Positions 25,527 through 35,137 are shown, counted from the stretch's first letter. The stretch is 64,000 bases of DNA from Rhizobium sp. CB3090 (GCF_029714285.1 NZ_CP121663.1:1709802-1773801), one strand, 5' to 3'. Notes: a model not told the origin generated them from the sequence alone. A program made the numbers and translations.

Positions 25527-26537
25527 ATGCCAAAGGTTGGAATTCGAGACGTTGCCAGGCTCGCGGGCGTTTCCACCGGGACCGTCTCAAGAGTTTTGAA
25601 TGATCATCCCTCTGTCACGGATGAATTGAGGGCACGTGTCAGAGGCATTATCGAAGAACTCGGCTATATGCCTGACCCATCCGCCAGAAGCATGCGCAGC
25701 AAGGTCAGCCGCCTCATCGGTATCGTCATCCCGGACCTGACCAATCCCTTCTTCTCGGAGCTCGTCCAGTCTGCCGAACAGGCGGCGGCAAACCACGGCT
25801 ACAACATTATCGTCATGACGTCCTTCGACCATCCGGCCAAGGAGGCCGATCGCATCGGACAACTGACAAGCCGGAAGGTGGACGGTATCATCCTTGTTCC
25901 CAGCAATGATTTCCACACGATCCAGCTGCCGAAGGGATTGCCGATCGTCGTTGTCGACCGTCTCATGCCGGGATATTCCGGCATCGCCGCCGACCATCGC
26001 AACGGCGTTCGCCTCGGCGTCGAATATCTCTTGAAGCTTGGCCACCGCCGCATCGGCTTCATATCGGGACCCAAAGGGTCTGTCCCGGCCAATGATCGCC
26101 TTGTGGGGTATCTGGACGCAATGGAGCAAATTCAAGATGACGGGCAAACGATCAGCCCATCCCTCATAACAGAGGCGGCCTTTGACTATGAAAGCGGCCG
26201 TCTCGCAGGAAACTACCTTCTTGCCCGGGCGCGCAAGGAGCGCCCAACTGCGATCTTCGCAAGCTCCGACCAGCAGGCGATCGGCTGCATGCGGGCGGCA
26301 CATGATCTCGGTATTCCGATACCAGCAGCACTTTCGATCATGGGGTTCGACGGCATCCCACTCTCCAGCATGACGACGCCGCGCCTGACGACAGTGAAGC
26401 AACCGATTCAACGGATCGCAGCGGGGGCCGTGGCTATTCTGCTAAACAAGCAACCTGTGCCTGATCTCGACCGCCCGATCCTGCTCGCTTGTGAGATTTC
26501 CGAGGGCGAAACGACCTCGGCGCCCCAACCCGACTGA
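25527..26537 (+). CDS. LacI-family transcriptional regulator
   Basis: The 336-residue protein has the LacI HTH at its start (IRDVARLAGVSTGTVSRVLNDHPSVTDELRARV), a hinge helix, and a type I periplasmic-binding-like effector domain (RLIGIVIPDLTNPFFSELVQSAEQAAANHGYNIIVM ... GHRRIGFISG ... GFDGIPLSSMTTPRLTTVKQP). It diverges from the ribose-type ABC operon and presumably represses it, with the transported sugar as inducer. Its 3' end runs into mosaic repeat copy B. Confidence 0.92.
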   Translation: MPKVGIRDVARLAGVSTGTVSRVLNDHPSVTDELRARVRGIIEELGYMPDPSARSMRSKVSRLIGIVIPDLTNPFFSELVQSAEQAAANHGYNIIVMTSFDHPAKEADRIGQLTSRKVDGIILVPSNDFHTIQLPKGLPIVVVDRLMPGYSGIAADHRNGVRLGVEYLLKLGHRRIGFISGPKGSVPANDRLVGYLDAMEQIQDDGQTISPSLITEAAFDYESGRLAGNYLLARARKERPTAIFASSDQQAIGCMRAAHDLGIPIPAALSIMGFDGIPLSSMTTPRLTTVKQPIQRIAAGAVAILLNKQPVPDLDRPILLACEISEGETTSAPQPD

Positions 26538-26573
26538 ACGCAACGGGTGCCGAGCCGCTATGCGGGGAGGCTT

Positions 26574-26677
26574 TAGAGCGGCTCAGCGTTTCACAGAATC
26601 GCTTTCCCGCTCTATCCCTTTGTTTTTACGCATTCCGGACGGAAAACCGCTTCGCACTTTTCTTGGAATTGCTCTAA
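26574..26677. repeat. Intergenic mosaic repeat, copy B (RIME-like)
   Basis: This ~104-bp segment matches the unit at 10460-10557. AGAGCGGCTCAGCG opens it, a CGCTTTCCCGCTCT arm follows, then GTTTTTACGCATTCCGGACGG and TTGGAATTGCTCTAAG close it. Its hairpin arms are more diverged than in copy A. It fills the gap between two convergent genes (lacI-type and aldehyde dehydrogenase) and could end transcription from both sides. Confidence 0.75.
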
Positions 26678-26733
26678 GTTGCCGAGGGCCTCCGGCCGCA
26701 GCCGGAAGCCCTGCATAGCCACTTGGGAGGGGA

Positions 26734-28242
26734 TCAGAAGAAGCCGAGCGCCTTCGGGCTGTAGCTTACCAGCATGTTCTTTGTCTGCTGGTAGTGATCG
26801 AGCATCATTTTATGCGTCTCGCGGCCGATGCCAGACTGCTTGTATCCGCCGAAGGCAGCATGGGCCGGATAGGCATGGTAGCAATTCGTCCAGACGCGGC
26901 CGGCCCGGATTTCCCGCCCGAAACGATAGGCGCGGTTGCCATCACGGGTCCACACGCCGGCACCAAGGCCGTAGAGCGTGTCGTTGGCGATTTCCAGCGC
27001 TTCCTTCTCGTCCTTGAAGGTCGTCACGGACACGACCGGGCCGAAGATTTCCTCCTGGAAGATGCGCATCTTGTTATGGCCCTTGAAGATCGTCGGCTTG
27101 ATGTAGTAGCCGCTTGAAAGCTCCCCGCCGAGATCGTTACGGCCGCCGCCAGTCAGCACTTCGGCCCCTTCCTGTCTCCCGATATCGAGATAGGAGAGGA
27201 TCTTTTCCATCTGCTCGCTGGAGGCCTGAGCGCCGATCATCGTAGCGGCGTCAAGCGGGTTGCCCTGCTTGATCTGTTCGACCCGCTTCACAGCCTTCTC
27301 CATGAAACGATCGTAGATCGACTCCTGAACCAACGCCCGGCTGGGGCAGGTGCAGACTTCGCCTTGGTTCAACGCGAACATGGCGAACCCTTCGAGCGCC
27401 TTGTCCAGGAAATCGTCGTCTTCCGCCATGACGTCCGCAAAGAAGATGTTCGGCGATTTGCCGCCGAGTTCGAGCGTGACGGGGATCAGGTTCTGGCTGG
27501 CATATTGCATGATAAGCCGGCCGGTCGTCGTTTCGCCGGTGAAGGCAATCTTGGCAATACGCGTGCTGGTCGCGAGCGGCTTGCCGGCTTCGAGGCCGAA
27601 GCCGTTGACGATGTTGAGCACGCCGGGAGGCAGCAGATCGCCTACGATTTCCGCCCAGACGAGCAGCGAAGCGGGCGTCTGTTCGGCGGGCTTGATGACG
27701 ACGCAATTGCCGGCCGCCAGCGCAGGCGCCAGCTTCCAGGCGGCCATGAGGATCGGGAAGTTCCACGGAATGATCTGGCCGACGACGCCGAGCGGCTCAT
27801 GGAAATGGTAGGCGACGGTGTCCTGGTCGATCTCGCCGATCGAGCCCTCCTGAGCGCGAATGCAAGAGGCGAAATAGCGGAAATGATCGATGGCGAGCGG
27901 AATATCGGCTGCCATGGTCTCGCGGATCGGCTTGCCGTTGTCCCACGTCTCCGCCTGGGCGAGTGCTTCGAGCTTGTCTTCCATGCGCTGGGCGATCTTC
28001 ATCAAGATGTTCGAGCGCTCGGCGGCCGATGTCTTAGCCCAATTGTCCTTGGCGGCGTGGGCGGCATCCAGCGCCGCATTGATGTCATTCTCGTCGGAGC
28101 GTGGGATCTCGCAGATCTTACCCCCGGTCACCGGCGTGATGTTGTCGAAATATCTGCCGCCGATCGGCTCGCGCCATTCGCCGCCGATGTAATTCCCATA
28201 TTTCAGCTTGAACGGAGATTCGACGATTTTCTGATGCAGCAT
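26734..28242 (-). CDS. NAD-dependent aldehyde dehydrogenase (acetaldehyde/ExaC-like)
   Basis: The 502-residue enzyme oxidises an aldehyde to its acid. Visible features are [28 protein letters not shown], the catalytic glutamate in [10 protein letters not shown], the catalytic cysteine in [15 protein letters not shown], and the C-terminal [29 protein letters not shown]. The [11 protein letters not shown] form marks the ExaC/AldB-type group acting on short aldehydes. Start 28242 has AAGGGAGGATGGC. Its regulator-like neighbour is the AcoR-like gene upstream, with a palindrome between them. Confidence 0.92.
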   Translation of the reverse strand: MLHQKIVESPFKLKYGNYIGGEWREPIGGRYFDNITPVTGGKICEIPRSDENDINAALDAAHAAKDNWAKTSAAERSNILMKIAQRMEDKLEALAQAETWDNGKPIRETMAADIPLAIDHFRYFASCIRAQEGSIGEIDQDTVAYHFHEPLGVVGQIIPWNFPILMAAWKLAPALAAGNCVVIKPAEQTPASLLVWAEIVGDLLPPGVLNIVNGFGLEAGKPLATSTRIAKIAFTGETTTGRLIMQYASQNLIPVTLELGGKSPNIFFADVMAEDDDFLDKALEGFAMFALNQGEVCTCPSRALVQESIYDRFMEKAVKRVEQIKQGNPLDAATMIGAQASSEQMEKILSYLDIGRQEGAEVLTGGGRNDLGGELSSGYYIKPTIFKGHNKMRIFQEEIFGPVVSVTTFKDEKEALEIANDTLYGLGAGVWTRDGNRAYRFGREIRAGRVWTNCYHAYPAHAAFGGYKQSGIGRETHKMMLDHYQQTKNMLVSYSPKALGFF

Positions 28243-28346
28243 GCCATCCTCCCTTAGTCGACAGTGTGGGTCGCAACCCGATGGGAGAAATCTGCGCGTC
28301 TTCGTCGGTGAGCGACAGGGTGCACAGTCCATACCGCAGCGCACAG

Positions 28347-28364
28347 TGTCGCAACTCTGCGACA
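28347..28364. promoter_or_regulatory. Palindromic operator TGTCGCA-N4-TGCGACA
   Basis: TGTCGCAACTCTGCGACA is a perfect 7-bp dyad with a 4-bp spacer, ~105 bp upstream of the aldehyde dehydrogenase start and just past the end of the AcoR-like gene. This is the typical place for an activator site. Binding by the Fis-type HTH of the neighbour is inferred. Confidence 0.7.
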
Positions 28365-28375
28365 CTTTTGTGCGA

Positions 28376-29329
28376 TCAATGCATGTCCAGCTTCCTCATC
28401 TTACGATGAAGCGTGGCACGGTTCATACCGAGCGCCAGCGCGGCCTGCGTCACATTGCCATTGGCGCGCGAAAGCGCCCTGAGAAGAGCCGCACGTTCGG
28501 CCTCCTGAAGAGCTTCTTCATCGCCCGGATGGCTTTCCCGCAATGCATCGGCGGCGGGAACGCCAGCGGAAATTCTGTTGTCGTCGAGTTTTAACGCCAC
28601 GCGGGCGGCTCTCGTCGCGCCAAGCACCATGTCGTTCCGATCGACCGCAAGAAGCGCCGAGGTCGAACCGCTATCGGTCGGAACCATAACGAAGCGAGCT
28701 GCGGAAAAGGCGCTCCGGAAAAGATTGAGTTCGATGCGCATCGCCGCCTCGCGAACCGTCTGGTAGATGATGGAGAGCGTCACGTCGTTAATGTCCTCGC
28801 GGCACGTCGAAACGTCCAGCGCGCCGGCCATCTGACCACGATGGTCGCGGATCGGCGCTGTGGTGCAGCTCAGATTGATGTTGGAACAGAAAAAGTGCTG
28901 ATCACGGACGATCGTCACAGCCCGATCGTCGGCAAGCGCCGTGCCGATGCCATTGGTGCCGATGCTCGCCTCGGTCCATACAGAACCGGTCCAGAGGCCG
29001 AGATTTTGGAACTCCTTATCGTCGCCCGCCGTACCGCGCCGTTCCAGCGCAATGCCGTCACGATCGGTCAGCAGCAGACAGCAGCCGGCCTTACCGACCG
29101 TCGAGAAAAGCCGGCCGAGCTCATCGGCGGCTTCCACCACCAGCCTTTCCGACCGTTGGCGTGCCAATTGAAATTCCTGCTCGCTCAGACGAATAGGCAA
29201 CCGCTTCTCCTCAGGTGCCAGTCGGTGCATCGTCATGCAGCGCCGCCACGAAGCGACGATCGTCGAACTTGCAGCAACAGACTGCGCGGATGCATAGACC
29301 TCATCCGCATGCGCAGATTGCTCGTACAT
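28376..29329 (-). CDS. AcoR-like regulator with GAF and Fis-type HTH, no AAA+ domain
   Basis: The 317-residue protein starts with the region seen in AcoR proteins ([28 protein letters not shown]) and a GAF domain (~60-190: [66 protein letters not shown]). It ends with a Fis HTH ([33 protein letters not shown]). The sigma54-contacting AAA+ module (GAFTGA, Walker motifs) is absent, so it should not work as a classical sigma54 activator. It probably controls the adjacent aldehyde dehydrogenase. ATG 29329 has GGGAGGAG. Confidence 0.85.
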   Translation of the reverse strand: MYEQSAHADEVYASAQSVAASSTIVASWRRCMTMHRLAPEEKRLPIRLSEQEFQLARQRSERLVVEAADELGRLFSTVGKAGCCLLLTDRDGIALERRGTAGDDKEFQNLGLWTGSVWTEASIGTNGIGTALADDRAVTIVRDQHFFCSNINLSCTTAPIRDHRGQMAGALDVSTCREDINDVTLSIIYQTVREAAMRIELNLFRSAFSAARFVMVPTDSGSTSALLAVDRNDMVLGATRAARVALKLDDNRISAGVPAADALRESHPGDEEALQEAERAALLRALSRANGNVTQAALALGMNRATLHRKMRKLDMH

Positions 29330-29386
29330 CAGGCTCCTCCCACCGAATGTTAGATCAATTCTTGCTAAAAAAATGCCGTATGGCAA

Positions 29387-29590
29387 TTGCTCGGCGGACT
29401 GAAGGAGCCGACGGAATATCCCACACTCTGCAAGGGCCGGTTCGAGATTGCGGAAAACAAGACATATGCATTCGAAGACCCTGTGTCGCTCGACGTCATG
29501 GATCAGATCGACGAACTCCAAGCGGCTGGGGTTATCCCCCTCAAAGTGGAAGGGCGACAGCGGATTCCATCACGGACAGGCGGGCGCTGA
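29387..29590 (+). CDS. Doubtful small open frame (TTG start)
   Basis: A 67-codon frame with only a TTG start encodes an acidic, protein-like sequence (RFEIAENKTYAFEDPVSLDVMDQIDELQAAGVIPLK). There is no good SD, and it lies in the upstream region of the AcoR-like gene. It might be a remnant of an older gene. No family is recognised. Confidence 0.25.
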   Translation: MLGGLKEPTEYPTLCKGRFEIAENKTYAFEDPVSLDVMDQIDELQAAGVIPLKVEGRQRIPSRTGGR

Positions 29591-29629
29591 ATGGGTTGCC
29601 AGATTGAAAAACGCTGAAGGATCCACTCG

Positions 29630-30043
29630 ATGACCCCATGCGAAGATAATACCGCCGCTGCCGCGGACGCGCGCTCATCGGCAGCTCTCCGTCAGATCGA
29701 GGCTTTCGCCAAACGGCAGGATGATTGCGGCTGCTACTCGGTCGTCGGCGAGGTACTACTGAGCCTTGCGCCCCACGAACGCAGTGCCGTCGTCCGCGAG
29801 CTTTTCTCGTCCGCCGTCCGGCAGCGCAGAAAGATCATCGTGCTGGTAGAACTGCTCAGAGAGCTCGATCAGCTTAGCGGAACCTCTGACCATGGCGAAA
29901 TCGAAGAAGCGGCGATGCTCTTCAACGATATGGCAGAACAGGCCAGGTTGGGCTCACAGCTTCTTAGAAGCCTCGCCTCCCATTGGTCGGAATTCCAACA
30001 AAGCAAACAATCCCAACTGTCAGGAAAAGGCTTGCTTCCATGA
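29630..30043 (+). CDS. Small hypothetical protein
   Basis: The 137-residue product is mostly helical, with no signal peptide or membrane segment. It includes DDCGCYSVVGEVLLSLAPHERSAVVRELFSSAV. An AAGGATCC SD precedes ATG 29630. Its stop overlaps the start of the next small gene (ATGA), so the two are likely translationally coupled and act together. No domain is recognised. Confidence 0.5.
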   Translation: MTPCEDNTAAAADARSSAALRQIEAFAKRQDDCGCYSVVGEVLLSLAPHERSAVVRELFSSAVRQRRKIIVLVELLRELDQLSGTSDHGEIEEAAMLFNDMAEQARLGSQLLRSLASHWSEFQQSKQSQLSGKGLLP

Positions 30044-30258
30044 TGGACGAGCAACGCCGCCAGCGGCATATCGATCTTCTTGAGTTTCTCAGCTCCGGGA
30101 GCCTGGCCAGTGGGGAATCACAGGCGACGCTTGAAGCGTTGCTTCTTCATTCGAACCGCCACCTCATCTCGCCTGCCATATCTCAGATCGGAGGAGGCGA
30201 ACGCTCCCATGCGCTCCGAAGGAAGGACCTCCGCCAGAGGTCCTTCCGATCCGATTAA
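30040..30258 (+). CDS. Small hypothetical protein coupled to the preceding gene
   Basis: The 72-residue product (start MMDEQRRQRHIDLLEFLSSG) begins at the ATG inside the stop of the upstream gene. It is charged and helical, with no recognised domain. The ATGA overlap is the main support for translation. Its 3' end overlaps the convergent DUF1236 gene by 4 bp. Confidence 0.45.
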   Translation: MMDEQRRQRHIDLLEFLSSGSLASGESQATLEALLLHSNRHLISPAISQIGGGERSHALRRKDLRQRSFRSD

Positions 30259-30653
30259 TCTAGAATTTTGAGAACCTTGCGTGTCTTCGGCTGGACGATG
30301 ACGCGTTCGTGGTTGACGACTGCATAGGCGTAAGTCGGGTTATCCGGAACCGGGGTTACGACAACGGTCTCGGGGAGCTGCTGACCGACGATAATCTTGT
30401 CCTGAACCACGGCTTCGGCCGGAGGCAGCGGCTGCTCCTGCACATAGGTGACGACCTTTTGCGGCGGCGGATCGATCGCAGTTCCAACGATAGCACCTGC
30501 CACACCTCCGACAGCGGCACCGACCGGGCCACCAACAACTGCTCCGGTGACTGCACCACCCGCGGCCCCTGTGACCGTTGAGGACTGTGCGAAGGCTGAG
30601 CCAGCGAGAAGGCCAAAGGCGGCCGCTGCTGAGACGATGAGTTTCGTTTTCAT
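30255..30653 (-). CDS. DUF1236 exported protein
   Basis: The 132-residue protein has a signal peptide (MKTKLIVSAAAAFGLLAGSAFA) and a glycine/alanine zipper-like stretch (GAAGGAVTGAVVGGPVGAAVGGVAGAIVGTA) that could insert in a membrane. A DUF1236 C-terminus follows (VGQQLPETVVVTPVPDNPTYAYAVVNHERVIVQP). The family is common in rhizobia and its role is unknown. Upstream on the minus strand, GGAAC-N16-CATT ending near 30680 resembles an EcfG stress promoter but differs at one key base. Confidence 0.85.
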   Translation of the reverse strand: MKTKLIVSAAAAFGLLAGSAFAQSSTVTGAAGGAVTGAVVGGPVGAAVGGVAGAIVGTAIDPPPQKVVTYVQEQPLPPAEAVVQDKIIVGQQLPETVVVTPVPDNPTYAYAVVNHERVIVQPKTRKVLKILD

Positions 30654-30805
30654 AGCATTCTCCTTTCCTTTTCGGCTCGTAAGAGCTGAAAGAGGAATGG
30701 CCTCTGCATCCGAAAGTTCCTACGAGAGATTGCTTCGACCGATCACAAGCTGCGCCAAAACGACAAAATCCGTGAGAAGTGAGCGTTCGCGTGTCACGCC
30801 GACCA

Positions 30806-31729
30806 TCACCCCGAAACAGCCTCCGTTACCGCCAACTCGGCCATGGCGAGCGCGGCCTCGCGGGTTTTGGCAGCGGCGATGAAGCGACCGCTATGGCAGA
30901 AGCTCGCACCCTCTATGCCGCAAGCCGCTGCCAGATCGTGATCGGTCAGGCCGGCCCAGGCGGCTGGCAGGTCTGCCCTGAGTTCAAACCCCTCGTCCGC
31001 ACGGCGGATACCGGTCAGGCACCAATCATTTTCGCGCGGGTGAACGACAAACAGCAGGTGATCGGCGCCCGCCTTCACGATCGCCGGGCGGAAAGGCATT
31101 CCCATTGGGAGCTCCAGAACGCGGCCGCTGCCTGCATCTATGATTGCCTGGTGCACGAGCGCCTCGGCCCGCAATTTTGCAGCACTTTGGGCTATCCTTG
31201 CCTCAACGAAACTTCGGGCAATGGCAAGGGCGCTTTGGAACCCGCGATCGCCGGCCTCCGGATCCGCCTCGTCGAAAACGGGTTTCAAGGTTTCCAGCAG
31301 AGCCGGCAGTGTCAGCCCAGCCAACGGTCCTGCAACGGAGGGGCTGAGCGCGCCATTGTCAACCAGATCGACCGGCAGCACGAAACTGGCATCGAAAGAG
31401 GCATGCACCGCCTCGATATGCCCTTCGGGAAGGCCCGAGGCAGCAAGATAGTCACGGCCATAATGTCTCCAGATCAATCCGAACGAACTGTAGGGTTGGC
31501 CGTTCTCTCGCAGCGGTGCGCCGCGTTGATGGTGATCGAAGATCTGCACTGCGGCGTCATATCGGCCGCCCACATCGTAGATGATGCGATCGGCGCCGGG
31601 AGTGATCCATTCCGGCGCCCTGCTGCGGACCAGGCGAGCGTTCGGAAAAAGCCGGGTCAGGATGACACTGGACAGCAGCTCGTCGGCATGAAAGCCGCCG
31701 GAATGGGTGACGAGGAAATCTGGGATCAT
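30806..31729 (-). CDS. MYG1-family (UPF0160) metal-dependent hydrolase/exonuclease
   Basis: The 307-residue protein carries the MYG1 signatures THSGGFHADELLSSVILTRLFP at the N-terminus, YDVGGRYD and FDHHQRG (DHH-like metal site), and VDLVDNG further on. Eukaryotic MYG1 is an RNA exonuclease; the bacterial role is not established. The C-terminal CLTGIRRADEGFELRADLPAAWAGL is also family-typical. Single gene, divergent from the methyltransferase gene after a ~250-bp gap. Confidence 0.88.
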   Translation of the reverse strand: MIPDFLVTHSGGFHADELLSSVILTRLFPNARLVRSRAPEWITPGADRIIYDVGGRYDAAVQIFDHHQRGAPLRENGQPYSSFGLIWRHYGRDYLAASGLPEGHIEAVHASFDASFVLPVDLVDNGALSPSVAGPLAGLTLPALLETLKPVFDEADPEAGDRGFQSALAIARSFVEARIAQSAAKLRAEALVHQAIIDAGSGRVLELPMGMPFRPAIVKAGADHLLFVVHPRENDWCLTGIRRADEGFELRADLPAAWAGLTDHDLAAACGIEGASFCHSGRFIAAAKTREAALAMAELAVTEAVSG

Positions 31730-31976
31730 GCGAGGATATGCCCTTGTTGTTCGCGACGTGTCCGCTTGGGGTTAGCAGCAGATACCCATTGCTGCATCCC
31801 ATCTCAACCCGCCATTTGCTCGTTGGAACACATTGGCGCGCGCCTGATATCAGGTGGCGTACATCGAAAGCCTTCAATCGTGGAACACCGCCTCTTATTC
31901 GGTAGAACGGCTTAATGGCCGCCCCAGGCGACTTATGCTAGTTTCGTCAGACATCAAACGCGCGGCGGTGACAGCG

Positions 31977-32789
31977 ATGTTGGAAACGGACAAGGTGTTC
32001 GCAGGCTCGATTCCGGAAAACTACGACCGCTATATGGTGCCGTTGATTTTCGAGGCCTTCGCCGCAGATCTGGCGCAACGGGCGGCATCCTTGGCGCCAG
32101 CCGCCGTCTTGGAAATTGCCGCGGGAACCGGGGTCGTCACCCGTGCATTGGCGCCCAGGCTATCCCCCAGCGCAAGCTATGTCGTAACCGACCTCAACCA
32201 GCCGATGATCGACTATGCCGCTTCGCGGCAAGCTCCCGACAGTCGCATCCAATGGCGCCAGGCAGATGCTATGGCGCTTCCGTTTGAAGATGCGGCCTTC
32301 GATCTCGTCTGTTGCCAGTTCGGCGCGATGTTCTTTCCCGACCGTTCGTCTGCCTACCGCGAAGCAAAGCGTGTTCTGAAGCCCGGAGGGCATTTTTTGT
32401 TCAGCGTGTGGGATCGCATCGAGGAGAATATATTTGCAGATGATGTGACGAATGCCCTTGCTGAGATTTTTCCGAAGGATCCACCACGCTTTCTGGCACG
32501 CACGCCGCACGGCTATCATGACAGGGATCTGATCCGCACCGACCTGGAGCGCGCCGGTTTCTCGCATGTGGTGATCGAAACGAGAGCCGAACAAAGCCGT
32601 GCATCCTCGCCACGCCTTCCCGCCGTTGCCTATTGCCAGGGAACTCTTCTTCGCAACGAAATCGAAGCCAGAGAAGCAGGAAGCCTGGAGGCCGCGACCG
32701 ACTACGCTACATCCGTAATCGCAGCCAGACACGGTACCGGTGAGGTCGCCGCCAAAATTCAGGCACATGTCATCGTGGCCGTGGCCTAG
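31977..32789 (+). CDS. Class I SAM-dependent methyltransferase
   Basis: The product is ~270 residues with the Rossmann methyltransferase motifs: motif I VLEIAAGTGVVTRALAPRL, motif II VVTDLNQPMIDYA, motif III WRQADAMALPFEDAAFDLVCCQFG and EAKRVLKPGGHFLFSVWD. The UbiE/methyltransferase 11 group fits. MLETDKVFAGSIPENYDRYMVP looks like the true N-terminus (31977); ATG 31935 would add 14 residues. The substrate is unknown and no operon partner is present. Confidence 0.85.
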   Translation: MLETDKVFAGSIPENYDRYMVPLIFEAFAADLAQRAASLAPAAVLEIAAGTGVVTRALAPRLSPSASYVVTDLNQPMIDYAASRQAPDSRIQWRQADAMALPFEDAAFDLVCCQFGAMFFPDRSSAYREAKRVLKPGGHFLFSVWDRIEENIFADDVTNALAEIFPKDPPRFLARTPHGYHDRDLIRTDLERAGFSHVVIETRAEQSRASSPRLPAVAYCQGTLLRNEIEAREAGSLEAATDYATSVIAARHGTGEVAAKIQAHVIVAVA

Positions 32790-32931
32790 AATTAGCATCG
32801 GAATGGCCGGGATGCTTGGAGCGACCTGACCCCGCGACACCATAAAAACTGCGTCCAAACGACTGCCTTTGCCGTTCTTTCGGGCGGCGACACGCAAAGC
32901 TCGCGAGCGCCCCGATCCAGTTCTTTGCAAC

Positions 32932-33909
32932 CTATTTCTTGCGTTCGCGCCTCAAATCCCACGAGGGCAGGGTTCCGAAAGCCTCTTTGTACTGGAGGGA
33001 AAAGCGACCGAGATGAGTGAAGCCCCAACGGCTCGCGATTTCGGCAATCGTTGCAAGAGGCGGCGCATTTTTTATGTCGTTCCGTGCGCCTTCAAGCCGC
33101 AATCGCCGAAGATGCTCCGTCGGTGTTTCGTTGTAGAAGCGACGGAAATTGGCCTGTAAAGCGCGAATGCTTACATCGGCCGCCGCAGCCATGTCAGCAA
33201 GGGTTATTGGTGCATTCGCGTGCGTCCGGGCAAACTCGGCCGCTCTTCTCACCTGTTTTGGCGCAATCGAGCTTCCAGGCGATTTTCGCTGAGAAAGAGA
33301 ATGGGGCAGGTTCTGCACCATAAGCAAAGCCAACGTCTCCTGGAAACTCGCCAGTGCGATGGGTGATGCCTTCAGATTGTGGCTCGCGCAGATTTCGTCT
33401 CTAAAAAATCGCATCAGCGTCAGAAGCCGCACCATCGTCCCATCAGTTGAGGCATGCAGTGGCTCGAATTCGAAATCCGCCGGCGCAAAACACTCATAGG
33501 TATTGGTAAGTGCGGTCATTACCGCTTTTCGGCTGACAGAGAATCCTTCTCCGCTAGACTTCTCTCCGATTTCTATTCCCGAGTAGCGATCAGCCGTCGT
33601 CAGCACGCCGGAACCTGGGCTGATGACATAACGGATGTTTCCGGTTGCGAGCCGGCAGTATGAGGAATGTTCAAAAAAGAACATAAAATCATCGCGCTCG
33701 ATCGTGACGGAGAAATCTCGCCTTGCTTCGCTCGACCCGTTCCACCCGACAAAACCATCAACACCATGCATGCCGAAAGCAAAAAGATCGCGCGACTCGC
33801 GGTTGAGAGGTATGTGGTTGTCTTGCTCTTTGTTATCGGACAGCCAGTATGCGATTTCCTCAGACGTTAATGGCGCTTCTTTGAGCTTTGCGGTGAAAAT
33901 TTCAGTCAA
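32932..33909 (-). CDS. AraC-family transcriptional regulator
   Basis: The 325-residue protein has a C-terminal AraC double HTH (ITLADMAAAADVSIRALQANFRRFYNETPTEHLRRLRLEGA, then TIAEIASRWGFTHLGRFSLQYKEAFGTLPSWDLR) and an N-terminal domain of the AraC-binding-like type found in regulators of catabolic genes. No obvious target gene is adjacent: it converges with the methyltransferase, and the upstream region is empty. Confidence 0.88.
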   Translation of the reverse strand: MTEIFTAKLKEAPLTSEEIAYWLSDNKEQDNHIPLNRESRDLFAFGMHGVDGFVGWNGSSEARRDFSVTIERDDFMFFFEHSSYCRLATGNIRYVISPGSGVLTTADRYSGIEIGEKSSGEGFSVSRKAVMTALTNTYECFAPADFEFEPLHASTDGTMVRLLTLMRFFRDEICASHNLKASPIALASFQETLALLMVQNLPHSLSQRKSPGSSIAPKQVRRAAEFARTHANAPITLADMAAAADVSIRALQANFRRFYNETPTEHLRRLRLEGARNDIKNAPPLATIAEIASRWGFTHLGRFSLQYKEAFGTLPSWDLRRERKK

Positions 33910-34228
33910 ATCAAATCTCAGATCATGCCATTGTTTATGCTTACCCGTCTGACGCCGGGTAATATTTGAGCGTCATTTACTATGTGCTTGAGCCGCATCC
34001 GACTCAGATAATTTCGCGTTTCTTAAACACTTCGGTTATCGCTTTTGCCTGAAGTAAGGCAAGCGAACATTTCAGGTAATGCCAACTCGGTCCGGCATTT
34101 CGCCAATATCGATGCGCGGGGCAAAGAGAGCTTTTCGCGCCGCTCTTTGCTGGATTGGGACAGTTTGAATTGCGTCGGCATCTGGTTCAGCGACGCAACC
34201 TCGCGACATCTCGGGCAAAGTGCCTATA
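33910..34228. other. Non-coding stretch upstream of the AraC regulator
   Basis: These 319 bp are AT-richer than surrounding genes. A 68-codon frame at 34045-34251 (+) overlaps the mmuM end antisense and has no good SD. The stretch probably holds the AraC-gene promoter and the mmuM terminator region; no clear hairpin was found. Confidence 0.45.
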
Positions 34229-35137
34229 TCACCCTGCCAATGCTTGTTTGAGACGATGGATATGGCCTGCACCAATCCCGCAGCAGCCACCGACGATCGT
34301 TGCGCCCGCTTCAACCCATGAGCAGGCGAAGCGCGAATATACATCATCGTTCAGGTCGCTGCGGGTGTCGTGCAGACCCTCGTTGGCAGCGGAATCGCCC
34401 TGCTCGCCCTCGAAGGCATTGGCATAGACGCCGATTTCGAGCGCAGCGCCTTTATCTTTGAACACCCGGGCCACAGTTTCGACTGCCGGCCGCATCACTT
34501 CCGGCTTACTGCAATTGAACAGGAGTACGCTTGCGCCCGACGCGGCGGCCCAGATTGCCGCATCTTCGACCCGTTCGCCGGAGCGCAGTTTCGGTTCACT
34601 GCCGTTTCTCTGCGCCACATCATCCATAAGCGTGAACGAGATCCAGAACGGCTTGCCGGTCGCAGCAACTGCGGCGCGCACAGCGTCTCCCTCGGCGATC
34701 AGACTGAGGGTTTCGCCGAGCCAGACATCGACGTATGGATTAAGATTTTCGACCAGTACCTTGAGATAGTCCTGCACGCGCGAGGGATCGAAATTCTCCG
34801 GTTCGTAGGAGCCGAAGATCGGCGGCAGCGAACCGGCGACGAGCACCTTCCGATCCCTGCAGGCATCGGCGGCTTCACGCGCCAATTGGCCTGAGCGCGC
34901 AATGAGCTTTGCACCTTCCTCCCAGAAGCGCTCCTCCCCGATATGGAAAGGCACGAGTGCATAGCTGTTTGTCGTAACGACTTCCGAGCCGGCGGCGATG
35001 AATTCCTCATGCACCTTTCGGACGATGTCGGGTGAATTGATCAGCGCCAGCGCTGACCATTCCGGCTGCTTCAGTTCGGCGCCGAGGCGCATGAGTTCGC
35101 GGCTCATGCCGCCGTCAAGAATGCGGAGTTTGCTCAT
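34229..35137 (-). CDS. mmuM: Homocysteine S-methyltransferase
   Basis: The 302-residue enzyme transfers a methyl group, usually from S-methylmethionine, to homocysteine to make methionine. The zinc ligands are visible: Cys in LLFNCSKPEVM and the CC pair in IVGGCCGIGAGHIHRL. The N-terminus LRILDGGMSRELMRLGAEL is the family's methyl-donor site start. It ends an operon-like row of four ABC transporter genes on the same strand (158-bp gap), which suggests that the transporter imports S-methylmethionine or a related sulfonium compound. Confidence 0.88.
   Translation of the reverse strand: MSKLRILDGGMSRELMRLGAELKQPEWSALALINSPDIVRKVHEEFIAAGSEVVTTNSYALVPFHIGEERFWEEGAKLIARSGQLAREAADACRDRKVLVAGSLPPIFGSYEPENFDPSRVQDYLKVLVENLNPYVDVWLGETLSLIAEGDAVRAAVAATGKPFWISFTLMDDVAQRNGSEPKLRSGERVEDAAIWAAASGASVLLFNCSKPEVMRPAVETVARVFKDKGAALEIGVYANAFEGEQGDSAANEGLHDTRSDLNDDVYSRFACSWVEAGATIVGGCCGIGAGHIHRLKQALAG

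Noticed and set aside
28242..28346. Sigma54 promoter before the aldehyde dehydrogenase
   Set aside because: No GG-N10-GC element with a good -24/-12 match, and the neighbouring regulator lacks the AAA+ domain.
34045..34251. 68-codon plus-strand frame near mmuM
   Set aside because: Weak start, no family, and it overlaps the end of mmuM antisense.
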